The position numbers were made by a program, and so were the translations under genes. This document shows, one piece after another, positions 1-7,100 of a DNA stretch of 9,404 nucleotides. The stretch's first letter is position 1, and every line of letters begins with the position of its first letter. The notes under the pieces were generated by a model. The model had not been told where the DNA came from, searched no databases, and saw only the letters and a list, made by a program, of their open reading frames with translations. This DNA comes from Candidatus Sulfotelmatobacter sp. Its GTDB lineage: Bacteria; Acidobacteriota; Terriglobia; Terriglobales; Acidobacteriaceae. The stretch is from NCBI GenBank assembly GCA_030045935.1, contig JASIEN010000784.1:1-9404 (forward strand), in the 5' to 3' direction.

Positions 1-686
1 TTGTGAACTCCGTCGAGATCGACTCCCGGAATGGCAAGATCGCGGCTGCGATGCGCACCCACCGCGACCAGAACCGCGTCGAAGCCCAGCCTTCGCAGGT
101 CGGAGATCGTGAAGTCGCGACCGGCGGCCTGATTCAGCTTGAGAGTGATGTCGCCAGTTTCCAGAATCTCGCGCACTTGCGCTTCCACCACATTACGGGG
201 CAGGCGATACTCGGGAATACCTAAGTAGAGCATTCCTCCTGCGACGGGGGCAGCTTCGAAAATGGTGACCGCATATCCCATCAGAGCGAGATCGTGCGCA
301 GCCGATAATCCCACCGGTCCGCCTCCGACGACGGCAACTTTGAACGGCAGCGTTTTCTGCCCACGCCCTTCATTTACGTCGATTGGGCTCTTCGACTCCG
401 GCCCAAATTGCTCGGTCAGAAATCGCTTCAGCGCACGGATCGAAATCGGACGGTCGATCTCGCCGCGACGGCACGCTGTTTCACAGGGATGCGCACAAAC
501 TCGGCCGCAGATGCTCGCCAGGGGATTTGGATCGCGTGCCAGCTTGTACGCCTCTTCAAAACGTCCTTCCGCGATGAGGCCCACGTAACGCCCGGCGTTG
601 GTATGCGCCGGGCAAGCCATCATGCAGGGGAAGTTGCTGTGCAACCAATCCGCGTCGACTTTCTTGCTTTTGAATCGCTTCAGCAT
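1..686 (-). CDS. GltD-like Fe-S/FAD pyridine-nucleotide oxidoreductase, N-terminal part (runs off window)
   Basis: The reverse strand reads open from an ATG at 686 to the window edge, giving 228 residues without a stop; an in-frame TGA lies five codons upstream (minus-strand codons before the ATG read TGA AGC GCC GCG), so the start cannot lie further back. Residues 21-72 hold the cysteine pattern C21, C25, C60, C64, C68, C72 (CGRVCAHPCETAC), typical of the Fer4_20 / dihydropyrimidine dehydrogenase domain II that binds [4Fe-4S] clusters. Residues 117-130 (VAVVGGGPVGLSAA) are the FAD dinucleotide-binding fold, followed by GGMLYLGIPEYRLP at 150-163 and VAVG near 207-210, both classic for the glutamate synthase small subunit family. 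There is no signal peptide, so it should be cytoplasmic. Members move electrons between NAD(P)H and a partner subunit. No glutamate synthase large subunit is visible, so a GltD role is not supported; the partner may lie beyond the edge. No strong Shine-Dalgarno precedes the ATG. It sits 94 bases downstream of the cupredoxin gene on the same strand. Confidence 0.88.
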   Translation of the reverse strand, partial: MLKRFKSKKVDADWLHSNFPCMMACPAHTNAGRYVGLIAEGRFEEAYKLARDPNPLASICGRVCAHPCETACRRGEIDRPISIRALKRFLTEQFGPESKSPIDVNEGRGQKTLPFKVAVVGGGPVGLSAAHDLALMGYAVTIFEAAPVAGGMLYLGIPEYRLPRNVVEAQVREILETGDITLKLNQAAGRDFTISDLRRLGFDAVLVAVGAHRSRDLAIPGVDLDGVH

Positions 687-780
687 CGCGGCGCTTCAGC
701 CGTTACTCGTGGGCCCAAAACAAAACGAGGCAGTAGGCGAGAAGCGAAATCATTCAAGTCTCGCTGCTCGCGTTCGCTCC

Positions 781-1362
781 TTACTTACTCAGGGTGAAAT
801 CCGCATTGCCCTGGCCACCTTTGACGGTTACCGGCTTCGATTGATTTTTCGCGCCCTCATGCCAGGCAGTCACTGTGTAGCTGCCGTCGGGGACATTTTC
901 GATTTTGAAATTTCCTTCCTTATCGGTCACTGCGAAATAGGGGGTCGGCACTACGACAATAAAAGCTGCCATCTCGGGGTGTACGACACACAGCAACGGC
1001 ACGACGCCCAGGTCCTCAAACTTGAATGTGCGCTTCTGGCCCTGGGGCCACGTGCCGAGGCTGTGGCCGAGCTTCTTATTGCCATTGATGTTGGTCCAAA
1101 ACACGTTATGGGCGACTGGGTCGCTGTTTTGGAATTCCACAGTCGCACCCTGCTGCACGACAAGCACGCGGGGACGGAACATGATTCTGCGTTGGTCAAT
1201 GAGCGGATTCGCCGTTGGGGGCGTAAACGTTTTTCCCGCAATCGCCTCCAGATATACCGCTGAGGGGCCATTCACACCGGAGACCTTCCCACCGATTGTG
1301 CCGGCGCTCGCCGTTAGTCCCACACCCAATGTCGTGGCGGCAATTATCAGCTGGCGTGTCAT
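781..1362 (-). CDS. secreted amicyanin-type cupredoxin with C-terminal regulatory-like beta domain (paralogue 2)
   Basis: A 193-residue periplasmic blue-copper-like protein. I start it at the ATG at 1362 rather than the TTG at 1386: the ATG gives a clean Sec signal (MTRQL then a hydrophobic run ending ASA), has GGAAG a few bases upstream, and makes the protein exactly as long as its neighbour paralogue. Mature numbering from this start gives copper ligands His85 (AHNVFW), Cys125, His128 and Met131 (LCVVHPEM). The C-x2-H-x2-M spacing and about 40 residues between first His and Cys match amicyanin (His53, Cys92, His95, Met98). After PTPYF the last ~50 residues (DGSYTVTAWHEGAKNQSKP) resemble a carboxypeptidase-regulatory-like beta-sandwich, as in proteins loosely annotated methylamine utilization protein or plastocyanin. 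The likely role is one-electron carriage in the periplasm, inferred from ligands and from the neighbouring heme porin. It follows its paralogue by 52 bases and is probably in the same operon. Confidence 0.87.
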   Translation of the reverse strand: MTRQLIIAATTLGVGLTASAGTIGGKVSGVNGPSAVYLEAIAGKTFTPPTANPLIDQRRIMFRPRVLVVQQGATVEFQNSDPVAHNVFWTNINGNKKLGHSLGTWPQGQKRTFKFEDLGVVPLLCVVHPEMAAFIVVVPTPYFAVTDKEGNFKIENVPDGSYTVTAWHEGAKNQSKPVTVKGGQGNADFTLSK

Positions 1363-1376
1363 CTTTTCTTCCAAGA

Positions 1377-1401
1377 CGGGGAGCAACCACCTCTCTCCCC
1401 G
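1377..1401 (-). other. intercistronic hairpin between the two cupredoxin genes
   Basis: A perfect 7-base GC-rich stem (CGGGGAG at 1377-1383 with CTCCCCG at 1395-1401) encloses an 11-base loop. On the transcribed minus strand it ends 14 bases before the ATG of the second cupredoxin. No U-tract follows, so it is not a terminator. It could stabilise mRNA or tune translation of the downstream gene. A TTG at 1386-1384 that could be mistaken for a start falls in the loop. Confidence 0.5.
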
Positions 1402-1414
1402 GTTCGCAACTTCC

Positions 1415-1996
1415 TTATTTGCCTAGTGTGAAATCCTGTTTTGCCCCGCCCGTTACTGTGATCGGCTTCGATTGATTCTTGGCACCCTCATGCCACACAG
1501 TTAAGGTGTAGCTGCCGTCGGGAACGTCCTTGATCTTGTAGCTTCCGCTATCATCCGTCTCCGCAAAATATGGAGTTGGACTAACGACGATGTAAGCTGC
1601 CATTTCTGGATGAACATTGCACAGCAGCGGTACGACGCCCGGCTTGTCAAACGTGTAAGGGCGCTTCTCGCCCTTCGGCCACGTTCCTAGATTCTTCCCA
1701 GATTTCTTGTCGGTACCAATCGCGGTCCAGAAAACGTTATGCTGCACTGTGTCGCTATTGAGGAACTGAACCGTCGTTCCCTGCTGCACGACGATGACGT
1801 GGGGTACGAAGACGAGTCCTTTCTGGTCCACCACCGGCTGATCTTTGGGGGCAGGAAACGTCTTGCCCGCAATGGTATCGACGTAAACAACCGACTTTCC
1901 CTTCATTCCTGTAACTTTGCCTTCTATATCGCCGGCCGACGCCACCATGCAAAATCCCGTCATCACAGCCATCAGCATCAACGTTTTGCGCTTCAT
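1415..1996 (-). CDS. secreted amicyanin-type cupredoxin with C-terminal regulatory-like beta domain (paralogue 1)
   Basis: A 193-residue protein with a Sec signal peptide (MKRKT, hydrophobic core, cleavage expected after ASA at residue 21). All four type-1 copper ligands are present: His86 (QHNVFW), Cys126, His129 and Met132 (LCNVHPEM). The Cys-x2-His-x2-Met loop is the amicyanin type. Residues ~138-193 (TPYFAETDDSG, VPDGSYTLTVWHEG) form a second beta domain resembling carboxypeptidase-regulatory-like folds. By hand alignment it is about 64% identical to the next gene over ~173 aligned residues, so the pair is a tandem duplication with both copper sites kept. An AGGAG ribosome binding site precedes the ATG on the minus strand. 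It lies 42 bases after the heme-porin gene. A single Cys16 in the signal peptide is not in a lipobox (preceding Phe), so a soluble periplasmic protein is expected. A periplasmic electron-carrier role is inferred, not shown. Confidence 0.88.
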   Translation of the reverse strand: MKRKTLMLMAVMTGFCMVASAGDIEGKVTGMKGKSVVYVDTIAGKTFPAPKDQPVVDQKGLVFVPHVIVVQQGTTVQFLNSDTVQHNVFWTAIGTDKKSGKNLGTWPKGEKRPYTFDKPGVVPLLCNVHPEMAAYIVVSPTPYFAETDDSGSYKIKDVPDGSYTLTVWHEGAKNQSKPITVTGGAKQDFTLGK

Positions 1997-2038
1997 CGAG
2001 TTTTTTCTCCTGAATAAGGCAGTTATCGATGTTCCGAT

Positions 2039-3400
2039 TTAGAAAAGGAACTTGATGTCGAGATACACCGTATTGTTTGAGCTGGCATTGCGGCCGGCGC
2101 CATCGTAATTGGTAGAGCCGCCGTTGAAGCGGGTGTAACCGGTATATTGGGCCGCGAGCTGCAGGTTCTGCCAGGGCCAATAGGAGAGGTTCCCGATATA
2201 GCCGGCGCTCTGCGGGTTTCCATTCAAGAAACCGCTTATTGGAGCCGACGCAAAAAGCGTGGGATCAGAAGTGCCGCTGGTGTCGAACCAACCAAATGTG
2301 CCGGTCAGCCGGTTGCCGTAGTGGTACTCGGCATTGGCCATAACCGTGTTGAGGTGGTGAGGCGCCCGTGCTGCCGCGCCCAGCGTGAAGAATGTGTAGA
2401 GCAAATCGGAATTCTCGTGGATGAAAGTGCCGCGGAGGGAAACCACATCCTTGCGGAAAACAGTTTGATCGATCTGAGTGTCTACGGCCGCGTCAGTGTA
2501 CTCGTCTTCCAAGCCCGTGATCGCTCCCGGCGTAGTGTGCATATGCATTCCATAAGTGCCCAGCTCAAACTGCGTCTTTGCGCCCGACTGTTGCCACGCA
2601 AGGCGCCAATATGGAGCGAGGCCACGAATGTTGTATGCGAACCCGGTGCCGGGATTCGGTTGCGCTCCGCCCACATGTTCCGAGCGATAGGCGGCGACGT
2701 CCAGGTACAAGTGGCTGTTCCACATGGCGTAGGCGCCGATTCCAGCAACGTCCTGAGCCAAGGGACCGTTGATGATGGGAGTCGCTCCGGGCACAGGGGC
2801 AAAATCGCTCTCGATCCACGGGTAACCCCACGCCGGCGTGTCGTTCCACAGATCCTCGACGGTGGGATTGTTATTCAAATCCAGACCGTAGACGAGTTCC
2901 CTGCCGCTCAGCTTCGTCTTGTTGGCGTAGCGAATGTCCGTATTGTCCATGCTGAATGAGGTGTCGTGAACGTCGTAAGTCACCTGCAGAAAGCTGCCTA
3001 CCTTGCTTGTCCACGCGCCCGAAAGGAACAGCGAAATATCCTGAGGGAACTCGAAGTTACCGTTCTGGGTGGATGGTATGGGGGACTTGAGATTCGTATA
3101 TGACGCCTCAAGCATCACAGACAGTGGCAGCGAAGCCAGAAGATCGAGAGGGGCGCGTGACTTACCTCCCTCTGCCTTGACGGTCTTCGTCTCGTCGCCC
3201 CTGTCGACGTAGCCGGTTAATTTGAATCGCCTGCCCGCAGGATTCAATTCCGGAGGGGCATAATGGCAACCGCTACAAGCGAGACCGGTTTGCCGCGCGT
3301 AGCTTGGAACTGCCGATACGCTAGGTGGATTTACTGCAGCTACCAGGAGCAAAACTGTGACTGGAACCGCTGCTAGAAAGAAAAGAACCACCTTCTTCAT
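2039..3400 (-). CDS. monoheme cytochrome c fused to outer-membrane beta-barrel (Cyc2-like cytochrome-porin)
   Basis: A 453-residue protein with a Sec signal (MKKVV, long hydrophobic core, cleavage after VSA at 28-30). Immediately after it lies ARQTGLACSGCH with heme c attachment residues Cys42, Cys45 and His46, followed by PPELNPAGRRFKLTGY (49-64). This arrangement of a tiny N-terminal monoheme domain with a FKL.GY motif in front of a porin matches the general plan of Cyc2-type fused cytochrome-porins, which oxidise extracellular Fe(II) in iron oxidisers. The remaining ~380 residues alternate polar and aromatic residues, carry NYDGAGRNASSNNT at 431-444, and end in a C-terminal strand finishing with Phe (DIKFLF), as expected for a BAM-inserted barrel. 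Length suits about 16 strands. AAGGGGG at 3412-3406 is its ribosome binding site. It is the first gene of the minus-strand cluster with two cupredoxins. The heme-porin architecture is well supported; the substrate is unknown, and other uncharacterised cytochrome-porins share these motifs. Confidence 0.82.
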   Translation of the reverse strand: MKKVVLFFLAAVPVTVLLLVAAVNPPSVSAVPSYARQTGLACSGCHYAPPELNPAGRRFKLTGYVDRGDETKTVKAEGGKSRAPLDLLASLPLSVMLEASYTNLKSPIPSTQNGNFEFPQDISLFLSGAWTSKVGSFLQVTYDVHDTSFSMDNTDIRYANKTKLSGRELVYGLDLNNNPTVEDLWNDTPAWGYPWIESDFAPVPGATPIINGPLAQDVAGIGAYAMWNSHLYLDVAAYRSEHVGGAQPNPGTGFAYNIRGLAPYWRLAWQQSGAKTQFELGTYGMHMHTTPGAITGLEDEYTDAAVDTQIDQTVFRKDVVSLRGTFIHENSDLLYTFFTLGAAARAPHHLNTVMANAEYHYGNRLTGTFGWFDTSGTSDPTLFASAPISGFLNGNPQSAGYIGNLSYWPWQNLQLAAQYTGYTRFNGGSTNYDGAGRNASSNNTVYLDIKFLF

Positions 3401-3510
3401 GGCAACCCCCTTGTCAGGTGCAGAAGTTCCTGGGTTTTCTAATTTTCCAAGATGGCGGGATACTAGACGGCAACAGTAACAACCTACTAGGAGCTAGGTC
3501 ACGTCCAATG

Positions 3511-3524
3511 GTGATTTGCATCAC
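3511..3524. promoter_or_regulatory. CRP/FNR-family-like operator upstream of the heme-porin operon
   Basis: GTGATTTGCATCAC has perfect 5-base arms (GTGAT / ATCAC) around a 4-base centre. It satisfies the CRP core GTGA-N6-TCAC and has the half-site spacing of FNR/DNR sites (TTGAT-N4-ATCAA). It is 111 bases upstream of the porin ATG. On the minus strand a TAGTAG (3489-3484) would put it near -41, and a better -10-like TAGTAT (3465-3460) near -64; both are distances used by CRP/FNR activators. No convincing -35 hexamer is seen, which fits activator dependence. The regulator is not in the window. Confidence 0.45.
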
Positions 3525-3546
3525 GAAAGCTGCTACGGACCCGCCT

Positions 3547-3720
3547 CACGCGGCTCGGACGTGCCAGAAGTCGGCTTGGCGGAAATTAGGAACGACAAAC
3601 GGGTATCGCGCCAAGTTTCTTAGGGCCAATCGGTTCCGCAGAGCTGGTGCCATGCCGACTTAACGGTATCGATCCGGCCGATTTCCTTTAAGCCCGTTTA
3701 TGGACGACTTCCGCCCGGGC
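3547..3720 (+). repeat. dispersed intergenic repeat, copy A
   Basis: This stretch aligns to 9217-9392 in the same orientation. The right block 3645-3719 matches 9317-9391 without gaps at 60 of 75 bases, and the left block 3565-3604 matches 9233-9272 at about 32 of 40. The middle ~40 bases are divergent in sequence and length. Internal inverted repeats are AAGTCGGC (3568-3575) with GCCGACTT (3654-3661), and AAACGGG (3597-3603) with CCCGTTT (3693-3699), in interleaved order. Neither strand keeps a shared reading frame between the copies, so it is non-coding. It lies upstream of the receptor gene. Confidence 0.75.
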
Positions 3721-3757
3721 CGGACCTCTCATTCACCTCAGCAGGACCTTTCGCGAA

Positions 3758-3769
3758 TTGGCTTGCCAA
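3758..3769. promoter_or_regulatory. small palindrome and direct repeat upstream of the receptor promoter
   Basis: TTGGC-TT-GCCAA is a perfect 5-base-arm palindrome just upstream of the -35 hexamer at 3778. It overlaps the first of two copies of CGAATTG (3754-3760 and 3774-3780), whose starts are 20 bases apart, about two helical turns. The position would suit an activator site. No regulator can be assigned. Confidence 0.3.
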
Positions 3770-3777
3770 ATACCGAA

Positions 3778-3807
3778 TTGTCAAAAGTTTGTAATGTCTA
3801 GTATTAT
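3778..3807 (+). promoter_or_regulatory. sigma70-type promoter for the receptor leader or a small RNA
   Basis: TTGTCA (3778-3783, 5/6 to TTGACA) and TATTAT (3802-3807, 5/6 to TATAAT) are separated by 18 bases in a locally AT-rich stretch. Transcription would start near 3814, some 355 bases before the receptor ATG. It is the best-scoring promoter by eye in the intergenic region. Confidence 0.5.
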
Positions 3808-3818
3808 GATAGACGTTA
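3792..3818. promoter_or_regulatory. operator-like palindrome over the -10 element
   Basis: Nine-base arms TAATGTCTA (3792-3800) and TAGACGTTA (3810-3818) match as an inverted repeat with one mismatch, around a nine-base centre that is itself partly symmetric. The arms enclose the TATTAT -10 element and reach the predicted start site, the usual place for a repressor operator. Winged-helix repressors of the PadR or GntR type bind sites of this size, but no regulator gene is nearby to support a choice. Confidence 0.45.
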
Positions 3819-4045
3819 TGGTATATTTAATGAAATGAGAGCGCCTGGCGATCTCAATTGGCCCTGCGGCATAAAGTTGCGAAGCAAATGAATCTCAAAC
3901 CCAAAGACGCCTGTTGTAGCAATAGCGCCCGGCACCGGCTTGGAGTGAGGAGGTTGAGGATGTGATCTAAAGACTCAACTCCCCACCTAAGAATCCAGGA
4001 GCCCGACGCCGAAATCTTTCTCGCGGTCGGGCTTTCTTGCTTTCT
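3814..4045 (+). ncRNA. candidate structured leader RNA or small RNA upstream of the receptor gene
   Basis: The segment between the predicted start (~3814) and a terminator-like hairpin has no plausible coding sequence but folds well by eye. An outer helix pairs CTTGGA (3939-3944) with TCCAGG (3994-3999, one G-U), and enclosed within it GGA-GTTGAG (3949-3958, one bulged G) pairs with CTCAACTCC (3974-3982). This domain directly abuts the terminator stem that starts at 4000, so the two could stack. A small TTGC-gaa-GCAA hairpin lies near 3877. I could not match it to a riboswitch class I know (no cobalamin box, no c-di-GMP GEMM core). It may be an attenuator for the receptor or an independent ~230-nt RNA. 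Confidence 0.33.
4000..4045 (+). terminator. rho-independent terminator-like hairpin before the receptor gene
   Basis: AGCCCGAC (4000-4007) pairs perfectly with GTCGGGCT (4026-4033) around an 18-base loop, followed by the T-rich TTTCTTGCTTTCT. The T-tract is on the plus-strand side only, so it acts on rightward transcription. It stands about 125 bases before the receptor start, so it either ends a small RNA or attenuates the receptor operon. The long loop and broken T-tract make it a moderate rather than strong terminator. Confidence 0.5.
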
Positions 4046-4170
4046 GAACATTGATTTAGCCGCGTACCGAGGAAGACTTCACAAAAACTAGGCTTTATCG
4101 AACCTGGCCTTTGCGGAACAACACTCACAAACAATGCTTGCTGAACAAGACCACAAGGGGGCACAAAATT

Positions 4171-7100
4171 ATGAAGCACACGATATGGATCATTACGTCT
4201 CTGTTGTTGGCTGCGGCGACCAATTCTTTGGCGCAATCAACCATTTCAGGATACGTCACTGGAACCGTTGTCGATCCCAGCAAAGCCGTTGTACGCAACG
4301 CGGTGGTGACTCTCCAGAATCCGGCCACATCGCTCAACCTCAATGCCACGACTAACGAAGACGGAGTGTTTCACTTTGACTACGTTCCACCTGGTCCGTA
4401 CACGCTGACTGTCGCGGCGACTGGTTTTACTTCCCCGCGAGAGTCAGTGATTGTGACGGTGGGCCAATCAACCACCGCGAACGTGCAGTTGACGCTTGGG
4501 GCAACAACCTCCGTGGACGTAACCCTGGAGGCCAGCTCCCTGCAAACAGAGAATGCTGACATTTCCACCAACTATGAGGAGAAGCAGATCGACTTGGTGC
4601 CGAACCCCGGGCAGGATTTGACCTATATCGCGCAGACGGCGCCCGGTGCGGTGATGAACACGCAGAACGGGGGAGGAAACTTCTCGGTCTTCGGCCTGCC
4701 CGGCTATTCGAACATGTTCACCATCAACGGCATGGACTATCTGAACAGCTATGGCGACAACAACAAGTCCGGTGCCACGAACAACAGCCTTGGCGCCAAC
4801 GAGATGCAGAGCGTAACCGTAGTAAACAACGGATATTCGGGAAATTACGGACGGCTCGTGGGGTCGAACGTCAACTTCGTGAGCAAGTCGGGGAGCAATC
4901 AGGTTCACGGAAATGCGATCTATGATTGGAATGGCTCCAGCTTGAACGCCAACGATTACTTCAATGTCAGAAGCAATACTCCGCGCCCGTTCGACAATGT
5001 CAATCAATGGGCGGCCTCGATCGGCGGACCGATCTGGAAGAATCACACGTTCTTCTTCGTGAACAATGAAGGATTGCGCATCGTCCTGCCCACCACCACG
5101 CCGGTCAATGTTCCCAGCGCGCAGTTCGAGGCTGCCACGCTGGCGAACCTGCAAACTGTAAGTTCCGCTTCCGTTCCCTTTTACAACCAGATATTTTCTC
5201 TTTACAACAACGCTCCCGGCATCGCCCGGGCGCAGAACGTCTTGCCCGGCGGCGGTTGCGGCAGCTTCGTATTGCCGGGGGGCGGCCCTTGCGCTCTGCA
5301 GTTTCAGGCTATCCCAAGCAATTTCACGGGGGAGTGGCTGCTCGCGTGGCGCATCGATCACATCGTAAGTCCAAAGGACCAGGTTTTCCTGCACGTATTC
5401 ACAGATCACGGCGTACAGGCCACCTTCACGAACACGATTAACCCCGTGTTTAACCAGACGAGCCCTCAGCCTGAATGGCAAGGACAGCTCAACGAGACTC
5501 ATACTTTCAGCAACCGCGCGGTGAATCAATTCCTGGCGGCATTCCAGTGGTCAGGGATTCTCTTCGGGCCGGCAAATTACCCCGCTACTCTGCAGGCGTT
5601 CCCCACTGAGTTGAAGTTCTCCGGTGGGAGCTTCACTAGTCTGGGCCAGAACCAGGAACATCCCGTTGGTAGACATATCACTCAATATCAGCTTGTCGAC
5701 AACTTCTCGATCACCTTCGGCAAGCACATTTTGAAATTCGGCGAAGACTTTCTCCGCGATGACCTGAACGTCTTTTTTTACGGAAGCAATACCGCAGGAA
5801 CCGCAACCGCTTCGCTAAACGATTTTTATAACGGCAGCGTGACCAACTTCACCCAATCTTTTCCCAACGCCTTGCACCAGCCGTTCGCGGCTTACGATCT
5901 CGGCTTTTACGCGGAAGACGATTGGGCGGTCACGCCACATCTGAAGCTGACAGGATCCCTGCGCTTCGACCGTGAGTCGAATATAACTTGCCGCACCCAC
6001 TGCTTCGCGAGCCTGAGCACACCCTTTGAGCTCGCCGATCACGACCCGGCGATTCCGTACAATCAGGTGATCGAAACTGGACTCAGCCAAAACCTCTATA
6101 ATCTCACTCCGCTCGCCTTCGAACCGCGCTTCGGATTTGCCTGGTCGCCATTTGGCAGTAGCAGCACAGTCGTGCGCGGCGGCGTAGGGAATTTCCGCGA
6201 TTTCATTCCTCAGAGCATTCTGCAAGGGTTCGCCTTGAACACACCAAATGTAAATGCATTCACGGTTGCAGGCGCTCCCTTATCCCCCAATGTCACGGGA
6301 AACATTTTCGCCACTGCCAGCGGCTACAACACCACATTTCTCAACGGCTTCTCGCAGGGGGCTACGTTGGCGACCCTGCGGGCCTCAGATCCCGGTTTTT
6401 CGCCGCCAGCCTATTATGGTGCGCAGGAACATACCAGAAACCCAACCTATCTGGAATGGAATCTGGAAGTGGAACACTCGTTTGACAGCAAAACGACAGT
6501 GAGCGCGAATTACGTGGGCAATCACGGGATTCACGAAGTCTTCATCAATCCCAGCTTGAATGCGTATGCGCCCCTTGATTTTGCAGGGCTGCCGGCCACA
6601 GTTCCCGATGCCAGGTTCTCCTCGGTAACGGAACTGCAGACGGATGGCACCTCGAATTACAACGGGCTGGTGCTCTCAGCGCGCCACAATTTCAGCCACA
6701 GTTTCCAGGCGCTCGCAACCTATACCTACAGCCACGCCCTGGATGACGTTTCCGATAACGGCTTCACGGCGTGGAGTTACAACACGGACCCAAGCATTCA
6801 GTATCCTCAGATTCCATCGAACCCTCACTCGAACTATGGAAATAACGATGCCGATGTCCGGCAGGGGTTTGCTGCGAACTACATATGGACTCCCGAGATC
6901 ACTTCCTTGATTAGGAGCGGCCCGAAACCGTTGTTGTCGGGGTGGTCCCTTTCGGGAACATTCTTTTACCGCACTGGACTGCCCTATACCGTGATCGACA
7001 GCGCTGACACCGCAACCCTGGCCAACACTCTCTACGGCGGCACTGTGTTTGCGAACTATCTGGGCGGATCGCAGCCGAGCTGCCAGGATCCAACCAGTTC

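Noticed and set aside
1363..1386. TTG start at 1386 for the second cupredoxin, adding eight residues
   Set aside because: It places charged residues before the signal peptide, lies in a hairpin loop, and breaks the equal length with the paralogue; ATG at 1362 is preferred.
1948..1951. Cys16 of the first cupredoxin as a lipoprotein acylation site
   Set aside because: The residue before it is Phe, which does not fit a lipobox; the ASA site five residues later fits ordinary signal peptidase.
2147..2959. A 270-codon open frame on the plus strand opposite the heme-porin gene
   Set aside because: It has no recognisable domain or ribosome binding site, and the minus-strand protein has signal peptide, heme motif and barrel end; this is an antisense shadow.
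3418..3663. An 81-residue open frame in the intergenic region
   Set aside because: Its second half overlaps repeat copy A, and copy B carries indels that shift the frame, so the conserved sequence is not conserved as protein. No ribosome binding site is evident.
3839..3850. Ten-base match GAGCGCCTGG shared with the sequence just after the peptidase gene (near 9143)
   Set aside because: It is short and not flanked by further similarity, so it is likely chance and not part of the dispersed repeat.
3860..3998. Possible c-di-GMP (GEMM) or cobalamin riboswitch in the receptor leader
   Set aside because: The conserved cores of these classes could not be found; only unassigned hairpins are supported.
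4111..4170. TTG start at 4111 for the receptor, adding twenty residues
   Set aside because: The added polar sequence would precede a perfect signal peptide, and the AAGGGGG ribosome binding site lies inside the extension, just before the ATG at 4171.
4468..5529. A 353-codon minus-strand open frame inside the receptor gene
   Set aside because: It lies wholly antisense to a clearly conserved receptor, with no domain or start signals; GC-rich codon bias creates such frames.
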